A stretch of DNA of 64,000 bases, taken from Pseudanabaena sp. PCC 7367. Lineage in GTDB: Bacteria > Cyanobacteriota > Cyanobacteriia > Pseudanabaenales > Pseudanabaenaceae. Every line of letters begins with the position of its first letter. The first letter of the stretch is position 1. This document shows positions 1-10,413 of the stretch, piece by piece. The position numbers and the translations under genes were made by a program. Below the pieces are notes generated by a model. It had not been told where the DNA came from and made no database searches. It saw only the letters and a list, made by a program, of their open reading frames with translations. Location: positions 930,001 to 994,000 of the forward strand of contig NC_019701.1 in the NCBI RefSeq assembly GCF_000317065.1, written 5' to 3'.

Positions 1-636
1 TAAAACATTATTATGTCCGCCCGTCTCATCCGCCCAGCCAGTACCAGGATAGAACGGGAACTGATGCATTGAAGCATAGGCAATTTGCGGATTATCCCAG
101 ATCGCTTCCTGGGTGCCATTGCCATGATGCACATCCCAATCGAGGATCGCCACGCGATCGATTTGCGCATGTTCCAGGGCATAGTTAGCCGCGATCGCCG
201 CATTAGAAAAGATACAAAATCCCATCCCCCGTTCTGGTTTGGCATGGTGGCCTGGCGGTCTTGCTGCCACAAAAGCCGGTTGATTGGTCTGCAATACTCG
301 ATCGATGCCGTCCAGCCATGAACTTACTGCCAAAAGCGCCACATCATAACTTTGGCGGCAAACCACAGTGTCATTATCAATGAAATCACCACCCCGTGCC
401 GACATGGCCTGTACCGATCGCACATAGTCAGGGGTATGAATTTTCTCAATCGCGGCAATTACATCGCGTTGCTGGGGTGGGGTGGGCGATCGCCAATCAA
501 TCCGATCGGCCAGCGGCGAGTTTTTCAGCGCCGTTACGATCGCCTCTAAACGTCCTGGACATTCGGGATGATAGCTGCCCGTTTGATGTTGGAGGAATTC
601 ATCAGCATAAAATACCGGAATGCTGGTTGCCGTCAT
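1..636 (-). CDS. Histone deacetylase / AcuC-family hydrolase, C-terminal part beyond the window
   Basis: The frame opens at ATG 636 (MTATSIPVFYADEF) and is still open at base 1, so 212 residues are visible of the 300 or more usual for the family. It has the zinc-dependent deacetylase signature: PPGHHA at residues 127-132 with the paired histidines that act as general acid/base, and DWDVHHGNGT from residue 166 with the zinc-ligand Asp and His. Family members remove acetyl or similar amide-linked groups from proteins or small molecules such as polyamines; the cyanobacterial substrate is not evident here. The gene is followed on its upstream side by an AT-rich spacer. Family assignment is firm, substrate is unknown, and the missing end is only a window effect. 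Confidence 0.9.
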   Translation of the reverse strand, partial: MTATSIPVFYADEFLQHQTGSYHPECPGRLEAIVTALKNSPLADRIDWRSPTPPQQRDVIAAIEKIHTPDYVRSVQAMSARGGDFIDNDTVVCRQSYDVALLAVSSWLDGIDRVLQTNQPAFVAARPPGHHAKPERGMGFCIFSNAAIAANYALEHAQIDRVAILDWDVHHGNGTQEAIWDNPQIAYASMHQFPFYPGTGWADETGGHNNVL

Positions 637-826
637 AGCCACTCTATTTAATTACTGACTTAATTATTGATTAATTAATTATCTACCGATTAATTACTTT
701 AATTACTTACCGATTGCTTATGAATCAATGAGGCAGCAAAATCTTAAATAATTGATGTTAGGTTTACATGCATAGGGTAATTTAGAAACTTAGAAACAGC
801 TTAAAATTAAAATCAGCTCAGATTGC

Positions 827-1018
827 CTAGCAGCAACAATTTTTATTCTTGAGCTGAGCGCCTGATTCAATCCCGTGCTCCCAGGTTCTAAGGGTTGCTT
901 TGTCGCTTGTATCAATGCTCACAGCAATAGCCTGGTGATCATAGCATCCGTTGAGGATGACATTAACAATGGCAATACCGATCGAGATAAAGACAGATAT
1001 TAAAAACTTATTGATCAA
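827..1018 (-). CDS. Possible small lipoprotein, 63 residues, weakly supported
   Basis: An open frame starting at TTG encodes a lysine near the N-terminus, a hydrophobic run, and then LNGC at about residues 22-25, which resembles a lipobox. The tail ends in CCC. There is no clear ribosome binding site and no ATG start. It lies beyond the dnaK terminator, in the spacer between dnaK and the deacetylase gene. I do not recognise the protein; a chance open frame is equally possible. Confidence 0.22.
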   Translation of the reverse strand: MINKFLISVFISIGIAIVNVILNGCYDHQAIAVSIDTSDKATLRTWEHGIESGAQLKNKNCCC

Positions 1019-1059
1019 CTTATTGGATCGTCAACATTGCTTTGTGAGTATAGTTCAGC

Positions 1060-1089
1060 AAAAAAAAGACCCACATCAAATGCAGGTCT
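1060..1089 (-). terminator. Rho-independent terminator of dnaK
   Basis: Read on the minus strand, a 10-bp stem (with two G-U pairs) closes a 3-nt loop between bases 1089 and 1067 and is followed at once by a run of U residues (A-run 1060-1067 on plus). It is about 170 nt past the dnaK stop, which suggests a long 3' untranslated region. Confidence 0.75.
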
Positions 1090-1257
1090 AGAGTATCTCT
1101 CTTGGTTATTAATATTTCACTTTTAGGTTTAAGTTTGGATTTAGGCTGTTAGCCAAAGCGTTGCTCAGGCGGGGCAAACCGAGAACGATCGCCCCAATCA
1201 AACCCTTCAGCTAACTTACCCAAACTTACCCAAATTTGTGGCAGAAGCCAACTAGAG

Positions 1258-3177
1258 CTAAGACTCAGTAAAGTCCGCATCGATTACTTGCTCATCATCA
1301 CTGGCTGCATCCTTGGTGGCCTCATCCGCACCCATGTCAGGGCCAGCACCAGAAGCACCAGCAGCATCAGTTGGCGCACCTTGCTGATAAACCGCCGTAC
1401 TCATGGCATAGAGAGCCTGCTTCAGTTCTTCAGTTTGGGCAGTGATGCGATCGAAATCTTCCTGGTTGATCGCTTCGCGCAGATCCTTGATTAGCTCTTC
1501 GATCTTGGCCTTATCGGCATCTGGGGCTTTGTCACCCAGTTCCTTGATCTGCTTTTCGGCTTGATAACACAGCGAGTCGGCCTGATTCCTGGCATCGATC
1601 CGCTCCCGTTTTTGCTTGTCAGCATCAGAATTGCGCTCGGCTTCTTGTACCATCCGATCGACTTCCGAGTCGGGCAGGGTCGAAGCACCAGTGATCGTAA
1701 TCGATTGTTCTTTTTCAGTCCCCTTGTCCTTGGCTCTTACCGACAGGATGCCGTTAGCGTCAATATCAAAGGTAACTTCAATTTGCGGCACACCACGGGG
1801 CGCAGGGGGGATGCCATCGAGCCGGAATGTACCCAGACTCTTGTTATCGGAAGACATTTCCCGTTCACCTTGCAACACATGGATTTCCACGTTACTTTGG
1901 CCATCCACGGCGGTGGAGAACACTTCTGATTTTTTGGTTGGGATCGTGGTGTTGCGGGGAATAATTTTGGTCATCACACCACCAAGGGTTTCTACCCCCA
2001 ACGACAATGGCGTTACATCCAGTAGCAAGATGTCTTTGACCTCGCCAGCCAATACACCAGCCTGAATTGCCGCACCAACTGCCACCACTTCATCGGGGTT
2101 CACCCCCTGATTGGGGTCTTTGCCCAGAATGCCCTTAACCAGTTCTTTTACTGCTGGGATCCGGGTCGATCCACCAACCAAGACCACTTCATCAACTTCA
2201 TCCTTGGATAGTTTGGCATCCTTAAGCGATTGCTCAACTGGATGACGACAGCGATCGATTAGGTCAGAAACCAATTCCTCGAACTTAGCACGGGTCAGGG
2301 TTTCTTCTAAATGCTTGGGGCCATCCTGAGTCGCCGTAATAAATGGCAGGTTGATTTCGGTTTGGGTCACGCTGGATAGCTCAATCTTGGCCTTTTCAGC
2401 GGCCTCGGTCAAACGTTGCAGGGCTTGCTTATCCTTACGCAAATCAATTCCTTCATTGGCTTGGAATAAGCCGGCTAGCCAATCGACAATTTTCTTATCA
2501 AAATCGTCACCCCCCAAGTGGGTATCACCACTGGTGGACATTACCTCAAATACGCCATCACCCACTTCCAGGATCGATACGTCGAATGTACCACCACCAA
2601 GGTCAAATACCAGAATCTTTTCGTTGCTCTTATTATCCAAACCATAGGATAGGGCAGCGGCAGTGGGCTCGTTGATAATCCGCAATACTTCCACACCGGC
2701 GATCCGGCCTGCGTCCTTAGTGGCCTGGCGTTGTGAGTCATTAAAGTAAGCGGGGACTGTAATTACCGCCTGGGTTACTTTTTCACCCAAATACTTACTG
2801 GCATCGTCTATCAGCTTACGCAGCACCTGAGCCGAAATTTCTTCTGGGGCAAACTGCTTCTCGGCGGCTGGGCAATCGAGCTTTACATTACCGTTTACGT
2901 TTAATACTTTGTAAGCAACTTGCTTCGATTCGCTCGTAATTTCGTCGTAGCGTCTACCAATAAACCGTTTCACCGAATAAAAGGTATTGTCGGTATTCAT
3001 CACGGCTTGACGCTTGGCGATCTGACCGACGAGGCGATCGCTATTTTTTGCATATGCCACTACCGAAGGAGTAGTCCGGAAGCCCTCGGCATTAGCAATT
3101 ACCGTTGGCTTACCACCTTCCATCACGGCAACAACAGAATTTGTTGTACCTAAATCTATTCCAACAACTTTCGCCAT
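1258..3177 (-). CDS. dnaK: Molecular chaperone DnaK (Hsp70)
   Basis: A 639-residue full-length Hsp70. It binds exposed hydrophobic segments of client proteins in the cytosol and releases them in an ATP-driven cycle with DnaJ and GrpE. The nucleotide-binding domain covers about residues 1-385, with the phosphate-loop motifs GIDLGTTNS near the start and [12 protein letters not shown] near 190-200. The substrate-binding domain follows, with [14 protein letters not shown] near 390, then a helical lid and a flexible Gly/Ala/Asp-rich tail ending in an acidic segment. The ATG at 3177 is preceded by AAGGAG. Cyanobacteria carry several dnaK paralogues; the N-terminal sequence resembles the essential DnaK2 type, but paralogue identity is inferred. 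No CIRCE operator was seen upstream. Confidence 0.97.
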   Translation of the reverse strand: MAKVVGIDLGTTNSVVAVMEGGKPTVIANAEGFRTTPSVVAYAKNSDRLVGQIAKRQAVMNTDNTFYSVKRFIGRRYDEITSESKQVAYKVLNVNGNVKLDCPAAEKQFAPEEISAQVLRKLIDDASKYLGEKVTQAVITVPAYFNDSQRQATKDAGRIAGVEVLRIINEPTAAALSYGLDNKSNEKILVFDLGGGTFDVSILEVGDGVFEVMSTSGDTHLGGDDFDKKIVDWLAGLFQANEGIDLRKDKQALQRLTEAAEKAKIELSSVTQTEINLPFITATQDGPKHLEETLTRAKFEELVSDLIDRCRHPVEQSLKDAKLSKDEVDEVVLVGGSTRIPAVKELVKGILGKDPNQGVNPDEVVAVGAAIQAGVLAGEVKDILLLDVTPLSLGVETLGGVMTKIIPRNTTIPTKKSEVFSTAVDGQSNVEIHVLQGEREMSSDNKSLGTFRLDGIPPAPRGVPQIEVTFDIDANGILSVRAKDKGTEKEQSITITGASTLPDSEVDRMVQEAERNSDADKQKRERIDARNQADSLCYQAEKQIKELGDKAPDADKAKIEELIKDLREAINQEDFDRITAQTEELKQALYAMSTAVYQQGAPTDAAGASGAGPDMGADEATKDAASDDEQVIDADFTES

Positions 3178-3794
3178 AAGGCTTCCAACTCCTTGATATT
3201 AATCTTTTTTGTCCTTATCTATTGATATCCAGATTAACTATTTTTAACTTTTCCCACAGCAGGTTATTGCCCCGATTCAGGTAGGGGTTACCGAACAAAT
3301 TGGCCTTTTCAAGGCGATCGATGGATGATCTGAGCCCAATCTGAGCCCATCTAACACAGGTTGCGATCGCCTGGTAGATGGATTTAGAGCCACAATAAAA
3401 GCCTAATTGCCCTGCCTAGCGCTAAACATGCTTTGCCCTCACGCAGACCCGCAGACCTCCATGCAAGTCTTAAGCTGCGATGCTTAGCTTTTTGTGATTT
3501 CCTATTGTTTTCGGGCGAGGTTATGCTCTAATCTGCTCTCTATGGGAGAATCCTAGATTTAAGGGCAGGGAGTCACCTTGCAATCTTACTTAACTTATAT
3601 TTTAGATTCAATAGCCTGGATTCAATAGTTTAGATTCAATATCCGGCAACCTATTATGCTTTTTAAACCCTGATTTATGCTTTTCAAACCCTGACTCTAT
3701 CTCACGATCGCAGCTATTACTGTTTAGAATAGAGGCGATCGCAAACAAATTAATCATCAAAGATCTTAAAACCTAGTCAAATCAAGCTGTAGAA
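3178..3794. other. Divergent spacer between dnaK and ycf54, no gene seen
   Basis: 617 bp that must hold the promoters of dnaK (minus) and ycf54 (plus). No open frame of interest was found. The part nearest ycf54 has short degenerate repeats of a GATTCAATA motif (about 3604-3642) and the 20-bp direct repeat listed separately. No convincing -35/-10 pair could be fixed by eye. Confidence 0.5.
3654..3694 (+). repeat. Tandem 20-bp direct repeat upstream of ycf54
   Basis: Two copies of a 20-bp sequence beginning TTATGCTTTT and ending AAACCCTGA lie at 3654-3673 and 3675-3694, separated by one base. They differ at one position. They sit about 100-140 bp before the ycf54 start. Confidence 0.7.
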
Positions 3795-4139
3795 ATGTCA
3801 GATAACGTATCAGCGCAAACCTATTACTTCATTGCCGCCAGCCGCAAATATCTAATGGAAAATGTGCCATTGGACGAAACTTTCAAGGAACGAGCCCAAA
3901 ACTATGCAGCTCGTAACAAAGAGATTGACTATTGGCGGATCGCTGAGCCTGCTTTTTTGGAAGCCCCGGAGTTTAGCGAAATCAAGCAAAAGTGTCCCAA
4001 ACCAGCGGCGGCGATCGTTTCAACCGATGCCAACATAATCCGCTGGATGAAGTTGCGCTTGGAGTTTGTGGCAATGGGCGAGTTTGTGGCTCCCAGTGAG
4101 TTGATCCCTGATCCGTTGGCTTCCCTTTCACAAGTGTAA
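3795..4139 (+). CDS. ycf54: Ycf54, Mg-protoporphyrin monomethyl ester cyclase assembly protein
   Basis: A 114-residue protein of the Ycf54/DUF2488 family, full length. Ycf54 is known to bind the aerobic cyclase AcsF/CycI and is needed for its accumulation, so it acts in chlorophyll biosynthesis at protochlorophyllide formation. Family hallmarks visible here are the N-terminal YYFIAASRKYL segment, KEIDYWRIAEPAFLEAPE near 43-60, the CPKPAAAIVSTD block near 66-77 and GEFVAPSELIPDPLASL at the C-terminus. It is monocistronic or upstream of psaC, which starts 286 bp later with its own spacer; both genes serve the photosynthetic apparatus. Start at ATG 3795 gives the usual length. Confidence 0.93.
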   Translation: MSDNVSAQTYYFIAASRKYLMENVPLDETFKERAQNYAARNKEIDYWRIAEPAFLEAPEFSEIKQKCPKPAAAIVSTDANIIRWMKLRLEFVAMGEFVAPSELIPDPLASLSQV

Positions 4140-4142
4140 TCA

Positions 4143-4172
4143 GGTCAAAATATAGCAATTATTACCTTGACC
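4143..4172 (+). terminator. Weak inverted repeat after ycf54
   Basis: GGTCAA at 4143-4148 pairs with TTGACC at 4167-4172 across an 18-nt loop, with CGTTTCT after it. It begins 4 bp past the ycf54 stop, which suits a terminator, but the short stem and poor U-run make it doubtful. Confidence 0.3.
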
Positions 4173-4407
4173 CGTTTCTAGCCCTAGCTGGGTAGATGTT
4201 ATCCCCGCAATCACAAATAGAAACCATAGAGACTTAGCGATCGATCGCCTGTAACTATTAACTTCTTTTAAGTTTTATTGAATCAGCGTAGCAACTCCAG
4301 AAACTGAGATAGACTTAATTTTGATGATCTAAACGTAAAACCCCTGATGGGGTGTGAGTTTGGTTTGTCAACTTGAACCACTTGGTGTTAATTCTTAGCA
4401 CTAATAG

Positions 4408-4671
<264 letters not shown>

Positions 4672-4784
4672 TTTTATTAATTTAATCGTTAATTTAACTA
4701 GTATTAGTCCTAGGCATTCGTGCGGCTATGTTTTGCATAGCTTCATGCGAGTAATATAAAAGTGCCATTATATATTTTTATTTT

Positions 4785-4822
4785 TTTGGAGGTGTCATTT
4801 TTTTGATGCCTCCAAACTTTTA
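4785..4822 (+). terminator. Strong rho-independent terminator after psaC
   Basis: A 13-bp stem (4785-4797 with 4804-4816, including two G-U pairs) closes a loop made of six T residues, then ACTTTTAT follows. The unusual all-T loop makes the hairpin unmistakable. It is 114 nt past the psaC stop and about 40 bp before the next gene, so psaC and the ATPase gene are separate units. Confidence 0.85.
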
Positions 4823-4859
4823 TGAGCACAGCGATCGTAGGATAAGGGTATAGCGATCG

Positions 4860-6242
4860 ATGGAATTGATCAAATTGTCTAGCTTCTTTACAGCCTGCAA
4901 TCCCAGCCAGGTATTAACATTCAACCAAGCAACCGATCGCCAATATTACCTTGACTTTGCCAAACTGCGGCGATCGGTCAAGCAATTTCGGCGCACGATC
5001 AACCTTTCACCCCAAAAGCCCACCTGCCATTATTTGAGTGGTTTTCCGGGCTCTGGTAAAACCACTGAGCTAAATTATTTGGCAATGGAGTTAGCGCACC
5101 AGAACTTTGCGGTGGTGGCGATCGATGCGGCTAAACATTTAAACCTGGCTGATCTGGAATTGGTCGATCTGCTGCTGTTGATCTGGTGGCAAATTGTGGG
5201 GCAGGTTAATGGACAACTGGCTGCCGCGCAGGGATCGTCACAATCTGGCATGGATCTAGAGCTAAAGTCAGATTATCTCGATCGGTTCCTGATAGAAGTG
5301 CTAGAGCAATCAGCGATCGATTTGCCTGAAGTAAATAACTTTAATGATTTAGGCGATCGCTTAGGGGCTGCGGTGTTGGTAATGCAAAGGTCAGGTGAAT
5401 TAAGGCATCAGATCCGGCCAGCCTGGGAACCTAAGCTTAAATCGCTGATTGAAGCAGTGAATCAAGACTTGTTGGCCAAAATCAAACCCTTACTCAAGCA
5501 AAACTCGCTAAAAGGGTTAGTTGTGATCGTGGATAATCTCGATCGGTTGCGATCGGCTCAAGCCCAGCAATTATTCATGGCCAAGCAAGACCTATTGCAA
5601 CTACTAAGCTGCCATTTGGTTTTATCAGTGCCGGCGGTAATTTACTTTAATCCAGAATTTAATTCTATCCAAACTACTCAGAGTTTAGGCGCTGGTGCTA
5701 ATGCAAATAAGACCCAGCCTGAGTCTGTGGTGTTGAGTTGTTTGCCAGTGGCACCAGACAATCCTGGCGATCATAATCAAGGGCTTGAATTGCTTGGGCA
5801 AATGATTTTGGCGCGAGCTTTTCCAAATCTTACGCCTAGCGATCGCCTGGGGCAAATGCATGAGATTTGCGATCGCCCCCAAACCCTGCAACGCCTTTGT
5901 GAACTGAGTGGCGGCAATACCCAGCAATTATTGCAATATATTTATGGTTGTTTACAGCGGGAAGACTTGCCGATCCGCCAAAATACGCTGTCTGAGGTGA
6001 TCAGAGCTTTGCAATCGAACCTGCTGGCCACAATCTCAGCGGTGGAAAAACAAAGGTTGGATTATGTGCGACAGCATCACCGTTTGCCAGCGGAGGTTTA
6101 TGGGCGATCGCCTGAAGCCAGAGATGCTAAACAAGATGTGCGGGCTGGCTATCTGGATTTGTTGGCGCGATCGTTGTTACTTGAATATGCTGATGGTCAG
6201 GGGTTTTGGTATGGGGTTAATCCTGTTTTAGAATTAAACTGA
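4860..6242 (+). CDS. P-loop ATPase of unknown function
   Basis: A 460-residue protein with a clear Walker A motif, GFPGSGKTTE at residues 61-70, and a Walker B-like VVIVDNLDRL at 221-230 containing two Asp. The layout (about 60 residues before the P-loop, an N-terminal ATPase core, then a helical C-terminal half) is that of KAP/AAA_16/STAND-like NTPases that often work as regulated switches. No membrane segment is evident, so a cytosolic location is likely. There is no recognisable partner: psaC upstream is insulated by a terminator and the next gene is convergent. Weak ribosome binding site (AAGGG). I do not recognise a named family and assign no process. Confidence 0.75.
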   Translation: MELIKLSSFFTACNPSQVLTFNQATDRQYYLDFAKLRRSVKQFRRTINLSPQKPTCHYLSGFPGSGKTTELNYLAMELAHQNFAVVAIDAAKHLNLADLELVDLLLLIWWQIVGQVNGQLAAAQGSSQSGMDLELKSDYLDRFLIEVLEQSAIDLPEVNNFNDLGDRLGAAVLVMQRSGELRHQIRPAWEPKLKSLIEAVNQDLLAKIKPLLKQNSLKGLVVIVDNLDRLRSAQAQQLFMAKQDLLQLLSCHLVLSVPAVIYFNPEFNSIQTTQSLGAGANANKTQPESVVLSCLPVAPDNPGDHNQGLELLGQMILARAFPNLTPSDRLGQMHEICDRPQTLQRLCELSGGNTQQLLQYIYGCLQREDLPIRQNTLSEVIRALQSNLLATISAVEKQRLDYVRQHHRLPAEVYGRSPEARDAKQDVRAGYLDLLARSLLLEYADGQGFWYGVNPVLELN

Positions 6243-6279
6243 GATGTAATCAACTTATATTGACTAAATTTTCATTTTA

Positions 6280-7239
6280 TTAGATCCCATTTTTACCATC
6301 CCTGAATGTGACCACTTCATTCTTCAAAACATTTACAGAAACAGTCATGTCGATCGACTCAAAATAGAAGTTTTTAAGGATATCTGGGTTACCTCTACTA
6401 ATTGGGAATTCCTGCCATGAGCCAAATCTATCTAGCCATTCTGAGGGATTCCAAGGATATCCGGAATAGACGTTTGATGATATCCATTGTTGCCCCTCTA
6501 GGCGTTTTGCAAAAGATTCTACGGACATTCTTGAACCACCAAGAAAAAGTTGGGATTCATCCTTGATGCTTTCGTTAATACCTATCTCATTTGCCAAAGT
6601 CTTGTTAGAATCTATTCCTGGGAGAAAAGAGACTTTTACTTTATAGTCGGCTTTTGGAAGCGCACTAGCATCGTATATTGCCTGAGCCGTACCGTTTTGA
6701 ACAGTTAGTTTTCTAATATTAGTTCCAATATATAAATCACCAGACTTTTGATTGGCTAAATCTATGCGAATTACTGTTTCTATAGTGCCTGGAATATTTG
6801 TTTGAACATCCACCTGAACCCGACCATCACCTAAGTCTTTTCCAAAAACTGAAAGATTATAGTATTCATTAGCAGACGGGCTAGACTCTGCTTTTTCCTT
6901 TGCGTACTCTAGATTAGGTTGATATTCAACCACTTTTTGCTGAGCAACCTCATAATTAGGGTTAGACTCTGGGACAGCTTTCATCAAGTCGATTGCTTGC
7001 TGCCATGAGGCTGAGACTTTTGTCCAGTCTTCTGAGGTGTTAGCTATTTGGACAAGATTTGCGGATTGCATCGCTTTCTCTACAGCGTCCTTAAATGGAT
7101 CAGCCTGCAAGCTAGCTGACTGGTCAACTGGCTGAGGAGCATTGGTCGGAGGCTGAGCAGTTTTGCTAGATTGGCATCCGTTAGTAAGCACAAAAGAGCC
7201 GAGTATCAGACTGGCTATAAGATATTTTTTTATTTGCAT
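6280..7239 (-). CDS. Predicted lipoprotein, function unknown
   Basis: 319 residues starting MQIKKYLIASLILG with a typical lipoprotein signal: two lysines, a hydrophobic core and the lipobox LTNGC with the acylated Cys at position 22. The mature part begins with a Ser/Thr/Pro/Gln-rich linker, then a stretch of about 70 residues with the look of the helical region found before many cyanobacterial secreted repeats (EDWTKVSASWQQAIDLMKAV), and a beta-rich C-terminal half. It should be anchored to the membrane facing the periplasm. It is convergent with the ATPase gene (38 bp between the stops). No catalytic motif is visible and no family name is proposed. Confidence 0.7.
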   Translation of the reverse strand: MQIKKYLIASLILGSFVLTNGCQSSKTAQPPTNAPQPVDQSASLQADPFKDAVEKAMQSANLVQIANTSEDWTKVSASWQQAIDLMKAVPESNPNYEVAQQKVVEYQPNLEYAKEKAESSPSANEYYNLSVFGKDLGDGRVQVDVQTNIPGTIETVIRIDLANQKSGDLYIGTNIRKLTVQNGTAQAIYDASALPKADYKVKVSFLPGIDSNKTLANEIGINESIKDESQLFLGGSRMSVESFAKRLEGQQWISSNVYSGYPWNPSEWLDRFGSWQEFPISRGNPDILKNFYFESIDMTVSVNVLKNEVVTFRDGKNGI

Positions 7240-7351
7240 ATAAAATCAAAATGCTTATCTGTCATCGCTAGGTTTGACAAATATCATTTTATACTCAGAT
7301 TTCAACTTTAACAAATAATTATTTTATTTTGATGCAGTTCTTTATGTAGCA

Positions 7352-7384
7352 AGAAATATAAAAAGTGGGCGATCGCTCACCCAC
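7352..7384 (-). terminator. Rho-independent terminator of opcA
   Basis: On the minus strand GTGGGTGA pairs with TCGCCCAC-type sequence (7384-7365, one mismatch, 4-nt loop) and is followed by TTTTTATATTT. It lies 32 nt past the opcA stop and ends the zwf-opcA unit. Confidence 0.8.
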
Positions 7385-7415
7385 CTCAAACACCTATAAC
7401 GAAAAACTCAAGCAA

Positions 7416-8534
7416 CTAAGCGCTAAGGATCTGCGCCGTAACCGCCAGACTCTCTTCATATAAAACCTCCTGCCCCCAGCGCTGTAACTGTTGCGCCAAC
7501 AGGACATCAGCAGCCTGATCAGCCAGCGGCGAGACCTGATGAATATTACAAGCCTGGGCTCCACCAGAAGCCTCCATCCGCATACAGCCCGTTGATTCAG
7601 AGCAAAATACATTACAAGCATCGGTATTATCAGAAGAAAGGCGCAACCCGATTAGATCGCCCACCACCGTACCAGCATCACCCACTGGGATCGCCGCTAA
7701 TTCTGCTTCAATTTGCAAGTCATTCTTTTGCCCCTTGAAGGTAACCCGCTTGATGTCATAGTCGCCCCCTTCACTGGCAATTTTAATCGGTTCCCAATCG
7801 AGCCGACTGGCGATCCAACCGAGGAACATAAATGCCTGGGTGCTGTTGCCCTTTTCATAGTCAATCGTGATCCGATCGACATCCCAGATCGCGGCACGAC
7901 GTTCTGGTGGGTCAAAAGCTTGAGCAGTAAGCTCTTGCCAGGGAGCCAGCCGCCGCCAGTTTAGATCGGCAATTTGAATTCCAACCTTAACCATTTCCTG
8001 AGCTTTGACCAGATCGGCTTCTGACTCCTGGAAATGGGACGAGTCAAAAATAAGCCGATCGCTCATATTGACCAAACGCTCAAACATACGTGTATTTGGC
8101 GCAGGGCTAGTCTTCCACCACAGGAACACAGGCAAGTCAGGGATTAGTAAGTTTTGGATCAAAGAATGTACCCGCCCAAAAGCTTCGTGGGTACCAGTGA
8201 GAGTAATATATTCACCGCAGATCAGGGCACTGCGACCTTTGTTAATCGGGCAATAGGCTGCGACCTGGGCGCTGACCCCTTCATCTTCACCCTCGGCTGG
8301 AACCAGATTGATTACCCGACAAGGACTTTGTGAGGCGATCGCATCGATCGAAGCCATCCGCGACATGGGATCGTCTTCTGGCTCATATACTAACAGGTTA
8401 AAAGTGGTTGCCCGTGCCGCTGCGCTTTCACCATAGGATTGCCAAATTTTACTCAGTTCGGCTTCAACCTGCGAGACAGAAACATCCTTGGGGGTTTGCA
8501 GTGAAAGGACTGATGTTGCTTGTGTGTTAACCAT
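7416..8534 (-). CDS. opcA: Glucose-6-phosphate dehydrogenase assembly protein OpcA
   Basis: A 372-residue full-length OpcA. In cyanobacteria OpcA binds glucose-6-phosphate dehydrogenase and is needed for its oligomeric, active form; it lets the pentose phosphate pathway run in the dark and is reported to be a thioredoxin-controlled redox switch. The family look is clear in the VYEPEDDPMSRMASIDAI, LPVFLWWKTSP and AFMFLGWIASRLDWEP segments. The C-terminal part is cysteine-rich (CNVFCSESTGCMRMEASG and a further Cys), which are candidate redox residues. The gene lies downstream of zwf in the same orientation, separated by 352 bp, and is closed by a strong terminator. The spacing leaves room for its own promoter. 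Confidence 0.93.
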   Translation of the reverse strand: MVNTQATSVLSLQTPKDVSVSQVEAELSKIWQSYGESAAARATTFNLLVYEPEDDPMSRMASIDAIASQSPCRVINLVPAEGEDEGVSAQVAAYCPINKGRSALICGEYITLTGTHEAFGRVHSLIQNLLIPDLPVFLWWKTSPAPNTRMFERLVNMSDRLIFDSSHFQESEADLVKAQEMVKVGIQIADLNWRRLAPWQELTAQAFDPPERRAAIWDVDRITIDYEKGNSTQAFMFLGWIASRLDWEPIKIASEGGDYDIKRVTFKGQKNDLQIEAELAAIPVGDAGTVVGDLIGLRLSSDNTDACNVFCSESTGCMRMEASGGAQACNIHQVSPLADQAADVLLAQQLQRWGQEVLYEESLAVTAQILSA

Positions 8535-8886
8535 AGCTGTTGTGGGGGTTAGAAAAGTTTGGCTGGGTAAGAAAACTAAATATTTATTGATGATTAATTT
8601 GGGTAAACCAAGTAAGCTTTATTTAAATTGATTTAAGACCGGAAGCACAGGCAAAGAAAGATGACAGGGGTAAGTATGGATAACTATTTAACCTGTATTA
8701 ATTGTTGATACCCATACCGCTTACAACTAATCATTTCTAAATCAACATATAACTGTTACAGAAGTATTGAGCTGAAACCGTTTAGGTTAAACAAAATCCT
8801 AACTAAGCACATAAATGCTCTATCTAAATAAACTCGATCGGTTACCCCTAGGCGCTAAAAATGCCTAAATACCTACAGGTTCTAGT
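8535..8886. other. Spacer between zwf and opcA, no gene seen
   Basis: 352 bp, AT-rich, with no credible open frame. It may hold an opcA promoter or be the intercistronic part of a zwf-opcA transcript. I could not fix a promoter, and the small inverted repeat near 8850-8868 has no U-run on the minus strand. Confidence 0.45.
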
Positions 8887-10413
8887 CTATAAACGTCGCC
8901 ATTGCCTGCCATCTTGATTCAACATCTCCTCAGATGCCTTTGGCCCCCAAGTACCAGCTTCATACTGGGGCACAGCACTTGGATCACCAGGTGCTTCCCA
9001 GGCATTGAGGGCAGGTGTAATCAATTTCCAGGCTGCCTCTACCTCATCCGCACGAGTAAACAAAGTTTGATCACCTAACATACAATCTAGCAAAAGTCGA
9101 TCGTAAGCGTCCGATCCACCGATCCCAAAGGTTTTTCCATAGGCAAAATCCATTTCTACCGATCGAGATCTTAGTTCTGCTCCTGGCATTTTGGCTTCAA
9201 ACTTCAGCGCTACCCCCTCATTGGGTTGCAGCCGCATACTTAGCACATTGGGGCTAACCTGTTTGGCGGCGGATTGAAATAGCAAGTAGGGCACTTCCCG
9301 GAACTGGATCGCAATCTCACTCACCTTTTTGGGCATTCTTTTGCCAGTGCGTAAATAGAAAGGCACACCCTGCCAGCGCCAGTTATCGATCGTAAACTTC
9401 ATCGCCACATAGGTGGGCGTGAGTGATTCTGGGCTAACGTTTGGTTCCTGGCGATAGCCAGCCACATTTTCACCCTTCATCCACCCGGCCGAATATTGGG
9501 CGCGGGTACAGCAGTTCTGCCAGTTGCGATCGGCCATGCGGGTAGCCTGAATCACCTTCACTTTCTCATTGCGCAATGAATCAGCATCAACGGCATTGGG
9601 TGGCTCCATCGCTGTCAGGCAAAACAACTGCATCAAATGGTTTTGCAGCATATCTCGCAATGCGCCAGCACTTTCATAATAACCAGCGCGATCTTCTACA
9701 CCCACTGATTCCGCCACCGTAATTTGCACATGATCGACAAATTGGCGATTCCACAGCGGCTCAAAAATGGCATTGGCAAACCGCAATACTAAAAGGTTCT
9801 GGACAGTTTCTTTACCCAGGTAGTGATCGATCCGATAGACCTGGCTTTCATCGCAGGCTTCTTGCACCACCCGATTGAGTTCCTGAGCGGAGGAGAGATC
9901 GCGGCCAAAGGGCTTTTCGATCACCAGGCGGGTTTTCTTGGCATCGCTAATCATCCCTGCCTTACCCAGATTGGCGATCCCTGGCGGGAAGAACTTCGGC
10001 GAGACAGCCAAATAAAAGACGCGATTGCCCTTGGTGCCTCGCTGTTCGTCTAGCTCTGCCAAAAATTGCTTCAGGCTCTCATAATCCTCTGGATTACTCA
10101 TGTCGGCGGCATGGTAATAAAGCCCCTGGGCAAAATCATCCCACAGGGCATCAGAACCCACTCCATCAGAAAATTGCTCGATCCCTTCGCGCATTTGCTC
10201 GCGGAAATAATCATGGCTCCAGGGTCTTCTGGCTGTACCAACGATCGTTAGTTCTGGGGGCAAGCGCCGCTGTTGTTTGAGGTGATAGATCGCCGGGACT
10301 AGCTTCCGCATCGTCAGATCGCCCGATGCACCAAAAATTACAAGGATGAGTGGTTCGGGGGTTCTTTCTTGCTGCAGGCCGACCCGCAATGGGTTTTCCA
10401 GTAGTTGAACCAT
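8887..10413 (-). CDS. zwf: Glucose-6-phosphate 1-dehydrogenase
   Basis: A 508-residue enzyme that oxidises glucose 6-phosphate to 6-phosphogluconolactone with reduction of NADP+, the first step of the oxidative pentose phosphate pathway and the main night-time source of NADPH in cyanobacteria. The dinucleotide-binding motif [11 protein letters not shown] is at 28-38 and the active-site signature RIDHYLGK at 194-201, which holds the catalytic His and the substrate-binding Lys. The whole family core is present with a short N-terminal extension. It is followed by opcA, whose product activates it. ATG start at 10413. Confidence 0.97.
   Translation of the reverse strand: MVQLLENPLRVGLQQERTPEPLILVIFGASGDLTMRKLVPAIYHLKQQRRLPPELTIVGTARRPWSHDYFREQMREGIEQFSDGVGSDALWDDFAQGLYYHAADMSNPEDYESLKQFLAELDEQRGTKGNRVFYLAVSPKFFPPGIANLGKAGMISDAKKTRLVIEKPFGRDLSSAQELNRVVQEACDESQVYRIDHYLGKETVQNLLVLRFANAIFEPLWNRQFVDHVQITVAESVGVEDRAGYYESAGALRDMLQNHLMQLFCLTAMEPPNAVDADSLRNEKVKVIQATRMADRNWQNCCTRAQYSAGWMKGENVAGYRQEPNVSPESLTPTYVAMKFTIDNWRWQGVPFYLRTGKRMPKKVSEIAIQFREVPYLLFQSAAKQVSPNVLSMRLQPNEGVALKFEAKMPGAELRSRSVEMDFAYGKTFGIGGSDAYDRLLLDCMLGDQTLFTRADEVEAAWKLITPALNAWEAPGDPSAVPQYEAGTWGPKASEEMLNQDGRQWRRL

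Noticed and set aside
1561-2065. Plus-strand frames of up to 149 codons inside dnaK
   Set aside because: Antisense shadows of dnaK, no motifs.
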